A stretch of 12,627 bases of DNA from Coemansia sp. RSA 1804. Its lineage: Eukaryota; Kickxellomycota; Kickxellomycetes; Kickxellales; Kickxellaceae. A program made the translations under genes and the position numbers. The stretch is from positions 1-12,627 of the forward strand of contig JANBTH010000691.1 of assembly GCA_027578815.1 (NCBI GenBank), in the 5' to 3' direction. Positions 1-6,955 of this stretch are shown in pieces (within the stretch, counting starts at the first letter, position 1; each line of letters starts with the position of its first letter). The notes beneath the pieces are model-generated. The model had not been told where the DNA came from. It saw only the letters and a program-made list of their open reading frames with translations, and did no database searches.

Positions 1-234
1 CTATACGTTCCGATGTCTGTGCCGTTTGGAGGAGGCATGGTAAATGCCTTTGGGCGTGGAAATAACATTCAAGCAGTATGGGGTCCAGATGGGTACTTTT
101 CAACAAGCTCTGGGCCTGGATTTGCATCCCAAATGCAAGGCCATTTTGGACCGAATAGTGGTTCTATCTCCAATTCAATTTCTCGCGTTCAAGTCTTTCC
201 TCCGCTAGCAGCTGGCGTGGTTTCAGTCGCGTAA
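1..234 (+). CDS. 3' end of a Gly/Ser-rich protein (partial)
   Basis: The frame is open from the first base of the window (first visible codons cta tac gtt ccg) to a TAA at 232-234, so this is probably the C-terminal part of a gene that begins outside the window. The first ATG seen, at 13, need not be the real start. The visible 77 residues are rich in Gly, Ser, Asn, Phe and Gln, have no cysteine, and end in a short hydrophobic stretch (FPPLAAGVVSVA). The composition and an SVPFGGG / NAFG motif faintly recall the two SPFG-containing secreted proteins that follow, but no real alignment is possible. I do not recognise a family. The alternative is a chance open frame: 77 codons is short, but the base composition is visibly less AT-rich than the spacer that follows the stop. 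Confidence 0.5.
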   Translation, partial: LYVPMSVPFGGGMVNAFGRGNNIQAVWGPDGYFSTSSGPGFASQMQGHFGPNSGSISNSISRVQVFPPLAAGVVSVA

Positions 235-697
235 TCTATTTTATCTGGGCTAGCAATATTTTATTTCCCATATCGCTTTTTTACTAGCTTTTCAATCAGA
301 CAGAACAATTTTCAAACAAAACTATTTTACTTTCAAAGTTACTAAGGATTTAACAGTTTTATCAAGACATTCCAATATATGAAAGTTTTCTAGTCCCACG
401 CAGTAATATTAAGGCGTAAAATGGCTGTAGCTTAGCTTGATGGTAGTTACTATAAGACGCAGTTGTATAGCAAGTGTTCTGGGCGTTATAGAATAAGATT
501 ATTTCTAGCTTTAAAATTATTTTAGATAAAACGGCATATTCTTGTGACTTGGAATTTCTTATTTAAACACGTATCTCGTTTCTAAAACCATTGTTTGACA
601 ATAAAGTATATTCTTTAAAAGTTAATTATTATACAGGTGTTATTTACTATCCACACATAGTTTTGTTATAATAAACTAATAGTCTGAATTACTCACT
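235..697. other. AT-rich intergenic spacer
   Basis: This 463-base spacer contains no supportable gene. It should hold the 3' untranslated end of the partial gene on its left (several TTTTATTT/AATATT tracts near 250-270) and the promoter of the secreted-protein gene on its right. A TTATAATAAA run at 666-675 is only about 22 bases from the start codon at 698, which is close for a TATA box. A moderately GC-richer patch at about 421-490 was examined as a possible RNA gene and not accepted. Confidence 0.6.
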
Positions 698-1015
698 ATG
701 CACACAATTCTCTCAATTGCCTCGGCTATCACGCTATCTGTGTTTGTGTCAGCATACCCCCTTTATCCTATTTATCCAGGACTTGTTGGAGGTGTTCAGT
801 CCTCATACCACAACTCGGGTGCCTATAATAATGGTGCTGTGACCAGCGTATCTCCTTTTGGATCCAGATACAACACATGGAACAATGGCTACAGTTCATC
901 CCAAGGCAGCTTTGCCACACCGTACGGAAACTTTGAAAGATCATCCTTTAATGAGTGGAACAACAACGCATGGTCAAACAATAATCGCGGGTATCCTTCT
1001 AGATACTATTGGTAG
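698..1015 (+). CDS. small secreted Asn/Gly/Ser/Tyr-rich protein, SPFG-WNNG family, copy 1
   Basis: The product is 105 residues. Residues 1-19 form a signal peptide (hydrophobic core LSIASAITLSVFV, likely cleavage after SA), so the mature protein of about 86 residues is exported. It has no cysteine and is dominated by Asn, Ser, Gly and Tyr. Landmarks are NSGA at 39-42, VSPFGS at 51-56, WNNG at 61-64, SSFNEWNNNAWSN at 82-94 and a Tyr/Trp terminus (YYW). The last landmarks also occur in the convergent gene at 1193-1504: residues 39-94 align without gaps to residues 35-90 there, with 35 of 56 identical. The Tyr/Pro-rich stretch before the core (YPLYPIYPGLV) and the aromatic C-terminus suggest a structural or adhesive surface role, but that is inference. 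The start is the only ATG that places the signal peptide at the N-terminus. I do not recognise a named family. Confidence 0.85.
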   Translation: MHTILSIASAITLSVFVSAYPLYPIYPGLVGGVQSSYHNSGAYNNGAVTSVSPFGSRYNTWNNGYSSSQGSFATPYGNFERSSFNEWNNNAWSNNNRGYPSRYYW

Positions 1016-1034
1016 ATAATGATTTACTTCTATC

Positions 1035-1046
1035 TTTATTTTTATT
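1035..1046 (-). terminator. candidate poly(A) signals of the minus-strand paralog
   Basis: Two AATAAA hexamers in a row read on the minus strand (plus-strand TTTATT at 1035-1040 and 1041-1046). They lie about 150 bases past the stop codon of the 1193-1504 gene and only 20-30 bases past the stop of the opposite gene. If used, the two 3' untranslated regions overlap. Confidence 0.35.
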
Positions 1047-1157
1047 TTACATTTAAATAAGAAGACAATAACTTTACTCATGTCAAATGCTTTGAATAAT
1101 AACCATATTATAATGTTTTTGCACTGTTTTTATAAAACAAGCTGTGATATATGATAA

Positions 1158-1163
1158 AATAAA
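1158..1163 (+). terminator. candidate poly(A) signal of copy 1
   Basis: AATAAA on the plus strand, 143 bases after the stop at 1015 and 30 bases short of the stop of the convergent gene. It is a candidate signal only; AT-rich spacers contain such hexamers by chance. Confidence 0.35.
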
Positions 1164-1192
1164 ATTCGTAAATGGGGTACTATTGTGCTTAT

Positions 1193-1504
1193 TCACCAGT
1201 AGGGAGCTGGGTAAGGATAATAAGGGAGAGCTCTGTTGCTCCAGGCATTGTTGTTCCAGTTGTTGAACGACGAGCTGCCAGCATTTCCCCAGGGATTTGC
1301 AGCCGCATTCTGATGAGCGTTGAAGCCATTGTTCCATGAGTTTGTATTCGAACCAAAGGGGCTAACGTTTGAAACTGACCCATTATCAAAAGCTCCAGAG
1401 TTGACGTTTGAGGAGGAAGATACAGCGCCAGCAAGAGGAACAACCGGTGCTGCTGCTGCTGCTGCGGCAAAGACAATAACACTTGCAGTGATAGAGTGGA
1501 TCAT
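1193..1504 (-). CDS. small secreted Asn/Ala/Ser-rich protein, SPFG-WNNG family, copy 2
   Basis: The product is 103 residues when started at the ATG at 1504-1502. The frame stays open upstream to 1573 but without another ATG, and only the 1504 start gives an N-terminal signal peptide that matches the paralog. Residues 1-19 form the signal peptide; its hydrophobic core ends in seven alanines (13-19) encoded by GCC plus six GCA codons. The mature part carries NSGA at 35-38, VSPFGS at 47-52, WNNG at 57-60, SSFNNWNNNAWSN at 78-90 and a Pro/Tyr-rich tail ending PYW. There are no cysteines. It aligns without gaps to the convergent gene at 698-1015 over 56 residues with 35 identities, so the pair arose by inverted duplication or by duplication followed by inversion. 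The function is unknown; a small structural protein of the wall or extracellular matrix is a reasonable guess. Confidence 0.85.
   Translation of the reverse strand: MIHSITASVIVFAAAAAAAPVVPLAGAVSSSSNVNSGAFDNGSVSNVSPFGSNTNSWNNGFNAHQNAAANPWGNAGSSSFNNWNNNAWSNRALPYYPYPAPYW
1448..1465 (-). repeat. (TGC)6 / (GCA)6 trinucleotide microsatellite in the coding region
   Basis: Six perfect TGC units on the plus strand, read as six GCA alanine codons on the coding (minus) strand. With a preceding GCC they encode the Ala7 run at the end of the signal-peptide core of copy 2. Length changes here would stay in frame. Confidence 0.9.
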
Positions 1505-2445
1505 TACCGGTGATAAAGCCAAAGTATATACTTCCAAATCGAGATTGTAAGTTTGGGATGTGTGTAGGTTCAAAAGCTATTGATAGAAAATGATGCAAGT
1601 GCTTAGTGTCTGTAAGATTTTAATTGAAACGATACATGGAGTGGGTTCCGGACAATGCTTTATATTAAGAAGAATAGCGAGATACGCAACGCTTCTTTGG
1701 ATAATATTTTGTTGCAGTTTTCATTGTTGTTGCCAGTTAAAAAACATACTTTGTATTTTATGCTTGAAAAGAAAAGCTGCCATGCTACTGTTTTCAATGT
1801 GGAGATGAAAAAAGTAATATGGTAATGGATGAAATAAAGACCATGTTAGATTGATAATGCTACCATCAACGTTTACGTTAATTTATTTTGCCACCAAAAC
1901 AAATACTGGTTTACAAGGATTTTTTATTTAGCAAACAGTAGATTGTAAACAATACATAAAACAACAAACAGTTTGTATTTATAATAGTGGTTTTTATTGG
2001 CATAACATGGCACTTATTTTGTGTTTTTTGTTGTGTGTTTGGTTGTATGCTCACCTACTGTTTATTTTTACTGCAATTCCATGGTATATTTGCTACTGTT
2101 TCTAGCAATTCAAACTTTGACAGATATTCTGGGCACGTTTTTGAACAGCGAACTCACTACTGTGTTGTGTTTGTTAAATGAACATTTGTTTTTCCTTCAA
2201 AAAGCAAGCCATGACTATAACTATTTTGGTTTTTATTTACACTTGATCTGGACCCCACAAGCGCCGTTCATCCCAGCCGCTAATTAGCTTTTGTTGATAA
2301 ATGATTAAGCTGTCTTAATTATGCGTGAGGTTCAATATCTTGTCTATAATGTCACATGCTTCTTTATCTATAACACAGCAGAAATTTTTATCTAGGCTTC
2401 CCGAGTCTTTTTGTAACTGAGTGTTTACATCCAGCACGTCTGACC
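1505..2445. other. AT-rich intergenic region between divergent genes
   Basis: This 941-base region separates the minus-strand secreted-protein gene from the plus-strand ABC-class ATPase gene, so it should contain two promoters firing outward. The open frames in it are short, rich in Cys, Phe and Leu as expected from T-rich DNA, and lack recognisable domains. GTATATAC at 1524-1531 is a TATA-like octamer, but it lies only about 20 bases upstream of the copy 2 start codon. The stretch at roughly 1890-2000 is especially rich in AAACA/TTTGT motifs without forming a long inverted repeat. No RNA gene or mobile element is visible. Confidence 0.6.
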
Positions 2446-4449
2446 ATGTCATTTAAACGCTCGTTCCAGGATAAAGCACAAGAGAAATCCTCATACTACA
2501 AGGAGCGTTATTCTGGGAAGAACAAGGCTGGTAAAAGAAGCCATGGTAATTTCCAAATCAATCCCAATCATCTTGTTGGAAAGGCTCAGTCAGAATGCAA
2601 TACGGCCACCTCAAGCCCGCAGGATAAGCTGGAAGACCTACTAAACACTTTTAATGGAAAGCAGTACGGCTTTTACAAACAACTGTGCGGACAGCGATTT
2701 GTGTTCGACTCATTTACGCTTGTGTTTGATCGCATTCAAACAGATGCATACGCGCCTCCTAGCCTGATCCGGTTGGTGGTCAGCCAGAAAATAGCACAGT
2801 TTCCTGTCGATCTTTTCTCCGTCAAGGTGCGAAATGTAGCCTCAGCACATTATATTTCGACACTTGTACACAAGCGCCTTGGTTTGATTCAGTCGACACA
2901 TGTTACTAGGAATAAAGGCCAATGGTCTTCCATCAAAGGTGGCACAGTAAGCATTGACAGACCCGGCCAGGAGGTCATTGAACGCACATCGGTTGTTATT
3001 GATAAATACAATATTGAGGTTCGCCTAACTGCCGCCTTGCCAGCAGCTGGACGAAGAATTGTTGCAAGTGTAGCTAAACGCATGTTCCTTGAGACAATTC
3101 CTCAGCTTGTCAGTCAGGCTTTGTTGTACACATCCGTGGATTCCCTAGCAATGACAAAACTAGCTGAATGTACTGAGGATCAGGAGTTCTTGCGCTCGCA
3201 TCTTCTGGGCAAAAAGCTTGTCTGTTTTATCGGGGAAGGCTCTATTCTTCCACGCAAAAACGGCATATCCAATCTCCCCCTTGTATCAGATAATACTGTT
3301 CCGTTCACATCTCCAGACAGCATGCGTGTGTCGTTTGTGCTTCCCAACAGAGGCCGTGTAATCGGAATGGGTATTCCACAGGGTGTAACCCTGATAAGCG
3401 GCGGTGGATTCAATGGAAAATCTACTTTGCTTCAGGCCATGGAGCATGGGGTGTACAATCATGTCCCAGATGATGGACGTGAACTCGTAGTTACAGTACC
3501 GAGCGCTGCAAAGATTAAGGCTGAAGAGGGAAGATATATCTGTAATGTCGATATACGTCCGTTTATCAACAACCTACCCTTTGGAAAGGACACGAGGCAA
3601 TTTTCAACAGAGGATGCGTCGGGATCTACATCTATGGCAGCCTCAATTCAAGAAGCCTTGGAAGCCGGCGCAGATGCTCTTTTCTACGATGAGGACACGT
3701 GTGCAACAAACTTTCTTGTGCGCGACAGAAGGATGCAGCAACTTGTATCCCAGAAGCATGAGCCTATTACGCCACTGATAAGCCGAATACGCGAGATGTG
3801 GGATCTGCATAGAGTCAGCTCGGTTCTTGTGGTAGGAGGATGTGGTGACTATCTAGATGTTGCAGACGCCGTCATTGACATGTACCAGTATAAGCCATCA
3901 GATGCCACTGCGCGGGCAAAGGAGATAGCCGAGCAGATGCCGGTTAGTCTGGAAACGCCCTCCACGCAATATGGATCCGTTATAGACCGTGCTATCGATA
4001 TTCCTATTGACCTTATTTGCTACAAGCCACCACAAGCAAAGACACGCTGTTCTATAGCGCTGTTTCCATCTGAGAGTCTTTTCAAGCAGAACAACACTGC
4101 TGAACAGAACATAGGATGTGCTGATGAGGAGCCCAACATCACCACTGGGTGGAAAGATGATTCGGTTGACACAGAGATGCAATATACTGCATTGGATGTT
4201 TCGGCACTTGACCAGCTGGTTTCAATTTCACAAACACGAGCCATTGCTTTGATCATTAAGCACATTGCACAGAGCACTGACCATATGAGATTAAGCGAAT
4301 GGCTCTCTCTGATCGACATAATGGATCTGGATAGCATTTGTGCTGGCCGCAACAAAAGCGGCAATCTGGCACGCCCGCGTAGAATAGAGGTGGCCATGGC
4401 CATCAACAGACTTCGGTACGCGCGTATATGGCAATCTACACAAGAATAG
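2446..4449 (+). CDS. ATPase of the ABC class (COG3044 / PF09818 family)
   Basis: Single-exon gene, 667 residues. Residues 1-60 form a basic, low-complexity extension (KRSF, KERYSGKNKAGKRSHG). An N-terminal domain of this family follows at about 65-290. The P-loop core then shows Walker A GGGFNGKST at 319-327, the family's signature-like STEDASGSTSMAA at 387-399, Walker B ALFYDEDT at 411-418 followed by CATNFLVRDRRM, EPITP at 439-443, and the VVGGCGDYLDVAD block at 462-474 in place of a classical H-loop. RPRRIEVAMAINRLR at 643-657 is the typical C-terminal family motif, preceded by an acidic variable stretch at about 548-582. The family's best-studied member, trypanosome MRB1590, takes part in mitochondrial RNA processing; the role in fungi is not settled. 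The basic N-terminus would suit nucleic-acid binding or organelle import (inference). It is not a transporter: there are no membrane segments. The start has a purine at -3 (gaccATG), and the motifs present appear intact. Confidence 0.92.
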   Translation: MSFKRSFQDKAQEKSSYYKERYSGKNKAGKRSHGNFQINPNHLVGKAQSECNTATSSPQDKLEDLLNTFNGKQYGFYKQLCGQRFVFDSFTLVFDRIQTDAYAPPSLIRLVVSQKIAQFPVDLFSVKVRNVASAHYISTLVHKRLGLIQSTHVTRNKGQWSSIKGGTVSIDRPGQEVIERTSVVIDKYNIEVRLTAALPAAGRRIVASVAKRMFLETIPQLVSQALLYTSVDSLAMTKLAECTEDQEFLRSHLLGKKLVCFIGEGSILPRKNGISNLPLVSDNTVPFTSPDSMRVSFVLPNRGRVIGMGIPQGVTLISGGGFNGKSTLLQAMEHGVYNHVPDDGRELVVTVPSAAKIKAEEGRYICNVDIRPFINNLPFGKDTRQFSTEDASGSTSMAASIQEALEAGADALFYDEDTCATNFLVRDRRMQQLVSQKHEPITPLISRIREMWDLHRVSSVLVVGGCGDYLDVADAVIDMYQYKPSDATARAKEIAEQMPVSLETPSTQYGSVIDRAIDIPIDLICYKPPQAKTRCSIALFPSESLFKQNNTAEQNIGCADEEPNITTGWKDDSVDTEMQYTALDVSALDQLVSISQTRAIALIIKHIAQSTDHMRLSEWLSLIDIMDLDSICAGRNKSGNLARPRRIEVAMAINRLRYARIWQSTQE

Positions 4450-5229
4450 ATCCTTTTTATTTATGTTTAAAAATGGCCTGCATTTAGCATTACCGTTTTC
4501 TCTGTGACAGATAATACTGCAATTGGTTCTGTGTGAAGTTGAATCGCGCTGTTTACAATATTTGTTGCAAGCTTTGTTTGGACAACAGCAGGGCTTTTTT
4601 GCTGGTATAAATGGAATTCCTATTCATTTTATGCGTACAAGTGAAGGAACACAACAAGGGGCAGCCAGACAAAGAGCATTGTGTTTACAAGCAAAACCAT
4701 GCGTTTTATAAGGCCTACACTATACCTTTTGTCCCAGCCACTTCACTTCGTCTAGAACTGAATGAGCGGTGGCAGCACACGGGGACAAGCAGCTCTGGAG
4801 ACCCGAAGCAAAGGCACGTCTGCGGCTTCTGGAAAGGCTAAGCTGAAGGCGACTGGTAAACTGTGACCAGCAGTTCGGGTTTGTTGTCATTTAAACTGCA
4901 TGCATGATGTATCCAGACGGTCCAGGCCCAAATCCGCTGATTGGCCAGAGTGGACTGAGGGAGAAAATAAATATGCAGTTGGTTGGCTGGAAAAGACTTC
5001 ATGCTGCATGCTGTGGGCTGTAGGCTGAAGAGCGCATACGCTTGAGAGGGTAGTCTGTGACAGCATTTGTCTTGCTGCACATTCCCTCCTTTTCCCTCTC
5101 TTTCGAGAACCATGTCTACAGCATAAACGGGGGGATGCCAGACGAAAAAGGCAGCACAATCAGGAAAGAGACAGAAATTTGCAAAAGCCAGCGAGAGGGC
5201 AGACCTGGGCTTTGGCTTAACAGGCGTCC
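4450..5229. other. intergenic region, no gene seen
   Basis: This stretch lies between the ABC-class ATPase stop and the pyrimidine-rich leader of the GH16 gene. Immediately after the stop is an AT-rich 3' untranslated segment without a canonical AATAAA. The part from about 4740 to 5220 is less AT-rich than other spacers and has scattered GCTG/CATGC motifs (for example around 4998-5030), but none of its open frames shows a domain, a signal peptide or plausible composition. It most likely holds upstream promoter sequence of the GH16 gene. Confidence 0.5.
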
Positions 5230-5597
5230 GCATTTATTCTTTTCTTTCTTATTATCCACCTAAAGTTGTCTACTATTTTCTTATTTCTAACTCTTTTTCT
5301 TCGCGCAACCTTCTCCCTTTTCCCGCTCTATACTCTCCCTTTCCTCCCCATCCCCTTTCTTCCCCCTCCTTTCCCCCCTCAGCCGCTCTATTTCTCGCCC
5401 ATTTCTCTTTTGCGTATCTGTTTACTTTTGCCATCCGCCCTCTGCTCCTTATTTCTTTCCTCATCCTTGTTTCACTTTCTTACGCTGTACTATTTTGTCT
5501 CTCTCACCCTCGTCTGCTTGCTCTTTTTGCTTGTCACCTACAGCTCCCGCCGCACGGGCCGTTCCCGCTCTCTCCCGCTTTTCGCTCCGACTGCCGA
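5230..5597 (+). promoter_or_regulatory. pyrimidine-rich promoter/leader of the GH16 gene
   Basis: From about 5230 to 5590 the plus strand is overwhelmingly C and T (runs such as CTCCCTTTCCTCCCC near 5334 and TTTCCCCCCTC near 5368). It ends a few bases before the GH16 start codon at 5598. Long CT-rich blocks directly upstream of the start are known from strongly expressed fungal genes, where they mark the core promoter and transcription start. The block is strand-biased: the minus strand is a purine tract able in principle to form triplex or unusual structure. A CACCTACAG at 5537-5545 resembles a 3' splice site, but I found no convincing partner donor. Confidence 0.5.
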
Positions 5598-6689
5598 ATG
5601 AGGCTATTGGCGTCAATCGGTATTGCCACATTGCTTGTGGACTATGCGCTGGGAGCATGCACAGGCATGAACGCTGCTGACAGTGGTGCCTGTCCTGTCT
5701 CTCAATGTGCATCACTTGTCGACGATTTCAGTAGTAACGATACACTTGCTTCATCGGGCACAAGTACGCTGCCGTCCAATGCACAGTTTGTCTCTGAGCT
5801 ATCTCCAGACTATGCCTCGATCACAGGCGACGGACTCACACTCTCATTGGTAAAGTCGGGCTCTGGCTACAAAGGCACCACTGTCTACTTCACAAAGTGG
5901 ATAGAGTATGGGGTTATAACAGCCAGGATTCGTACGGGATCTGACACGCCGGGAGTCATATCCTCGCTTCAGCTTCAGGACGAGTCAGGCACAAGTATAG
6001 ACATGGACTGGGTGGGGAATTCCCCTAACAGCGTTCAAGCAAACTATTACACGGAGAATCAGCTCGAACTATCGCAGGCGACCTCGGCATCTTTGACAAG
6101 CAATCCCGCTAGCTCGTTCAGTATATATAAGATTGTATGGCTGCCAGACTCGCTTACTTGGTATGCAAACGGGTTTGCTGTTCGCACAGTCAATCGCATG
6201 GATACATGGGCTGAGGGCGAACAAAGATTCAAGTACCCTTCCAGCGCATCTCGGCTCTCCTTTTCGATATGGAGCGCATCTGACGCGAGCAATCCCGAGT
6301 TAACACAACAGTGGGCTGGGACGATCCCCTCGACCTCCACCGAAACCCAGTTCAGCATGACTATTGCACGTGTGCAAGTTGACTGCTACACTAACACTAC
6401 CGATGCAGCCAAATCTTCAGTTAGCCCCCAGAGCTCGGCCTCAAACGACTCCTCTTTTGTATCGCCAAAATCGGTCACTGAGGTTGATCTCAGCAACTTT
6501 GGTCTTTCCTCGCAGGAACCGACTAGCTCTCTGTCATCATCCACTATGTCCACAGAAGGTAATGGCAATGATCTATCTAGATGGCTTGCAGAGCAGGACA
6601 TGCCCTCTTGCGCACGGCCGGTCCATGTTCTTGGGATTACGACATATCTTCTTTTTTCATTTAGTCTAGCCATCGCTTCATATTTATGA
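5598..6689 (+). CDS. GH16 Crh-like GPI-anchored wall protein with degenerate active site
   Basis: Single-exon gene, 363 residues. Residues 1-20 are a signal peptide (cleavage likely after LGA). A GH16-type beta-sandwich follows: a Cys-containing N-terminus (C21, C32, C37) with the VDDF motif, KWIEYGVITARIRT at 100-113, the active-site strand at 122-140, QANYYTEN at 147-154, IVWLPDSLTWYANG at 179-192 and SFSIWSA at 221-227. A Ser/Thr-rich stalk spans about 265-320, and a hydrophobic tail at about 342-363 fits a GPI-anchor signal. Crh enzymes join chitin to beta-glucan and use a DEIDxE motif followed by WVG. Here the equivalent residues read S133-I-D-M-D137-W-V-G: the nucleophile Glu is Ser, the acid/base Glu is Asp, and the middle Asp135 is kept. 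It is therefore probably not an active transglycosidase, though it may still bind glycan. NDT (47-49) and NTT (266-268) are possible N-glycosylation sites. Fold assignment is firm; subfamily is slightly less so. Confidence 0.87.
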   Translation: MRLLASIGIATLLVDYALGACTGMNAADSGACPVSQCASLVDDFSSNDTLASSGTSTLPSNAQFVSELSPDYASITGDGLTLSLVKSGSGYKGTTVYFTKWIEYGVITARIRTGSDTPGVISSLQLQDESGTSIDMDWVGNSPNSVQANYYTENQLELSQATSASLTSNPASSFSIYKIVWLPDSLTWYANGFAVRTVNRMDTWAEGEQRFKYPSSASRLSFSIWSASDASNPELTQQWAGTIPSTSTETQFSMTIARVQVDCYTNTTDAAKSSVSPQSSASNDSSFVSPKSVTEVDLSNFGLSSQEPTSSLSSSTMSTEGNGNDLSRWLAEQDMPSCARPVHVLGITTYLLFSFSLAIASYL

Positions 6690-6694
6690 CTCTA

Positions 6695-6700
6695 ATAAAA
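6695..6700 (+). terminator. candidate poly(A) signal of the GH16 gene
   Basis: AATAAA begins only 5 bases after the TGA at 6687-6689, so the 3' untranslated region could be very short. A second AT-rich block (ATAATATTAAC, then TAATATTATTG) follows within about 60 bases. Confidence 0.4.
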
Positions 6701-6933
6701 TGGAATTCGAGCTATGCTCATCATAGAACTGTTATAATATTAACTGTGATGTAATATTATTGTCTTACGCATGTATCCATAGATCCCTAGCATAAAGGTC
6801 TGTGATGGTAATGTTTGATATTTCACTTTCTTGTTTCTAGTTCTCTTCAACTCAACTTCACGAAATAAACAATTCTAGTCTTTTGGGAAACATTACTATA
6901 GTTTTCAACAAGAACGAGGTATGTGTTTATCGA

Positions 6934-6955
6934 GTCTTGATCATGTCTTGATCAT
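6934..6955 (+). repeat. perfect 11-bp tandem duplication
   Basis: GTCTTGATCAT occurs twice in direct tandem (6934-6944 and 6945-6955). Each copy includes the palindrome TGATCA. The repeat lies inside the GTATGT...TTTCAG segment at 6919-6960. Confidence 0.85.

Noticed and set aside
421..490. tRNA-like start (GGCTGTAGCTTAGCTTGATGGTAG) with an adjacent CTATA/TATAG stem
   Set aside because: No matching 3' acceptor strand, no GGTTCRANNCC B box and a wrong loop size for an anticodon arm. It also lacks a clear D box for a C/D snoRNA.
666..675. TATA boxes directly before both secreted-protein genes (also 1524-1531)
   Set aside because: They lie about 20-30 bases from the start codons, which would put transcription starts at or inside the coding sequence; AT-rich spacers give such motifs by chance.
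1504..1573. N-terminal extension of copy 2 up to 1573
   Set aside because: There is no ATG in the extension (the first codon is TTG), it would place the signal peptide internally, and the paralog starts at the equivalent of 1504.
1590..2287. Cys/Phe/Leu-rich open frames in the spacer
   Set aside because: They come from T-rich DNA, lack domains and plausible starts (one begins with GTG), and overlap each other in several frames.
2335..2358. 20 of 23 bases shared with 12171-12193 (TATCTTGTCTAT...CACATG)
   Set aside because: Matches of this size are expected a few times by chance in a 12.6-kb self-comparison of AT-rich DNA, and similarity ends at both sides.
4838..5233. 131-codon minus-strand open frame upstream of the GH16 gene
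   Set aside because: No domain, signal peptide or natural composition; it lies in the presumed promoter and overlaps another unrelated open frame.
5266..5601. 111-codon Leu/Phe/Pro/Ser-rich frame in the CT block
   Set aside because: It is the expected translation of a pyrimidine tract and conflicts with the GH16 start at 5598, which has a clear signal peptide.
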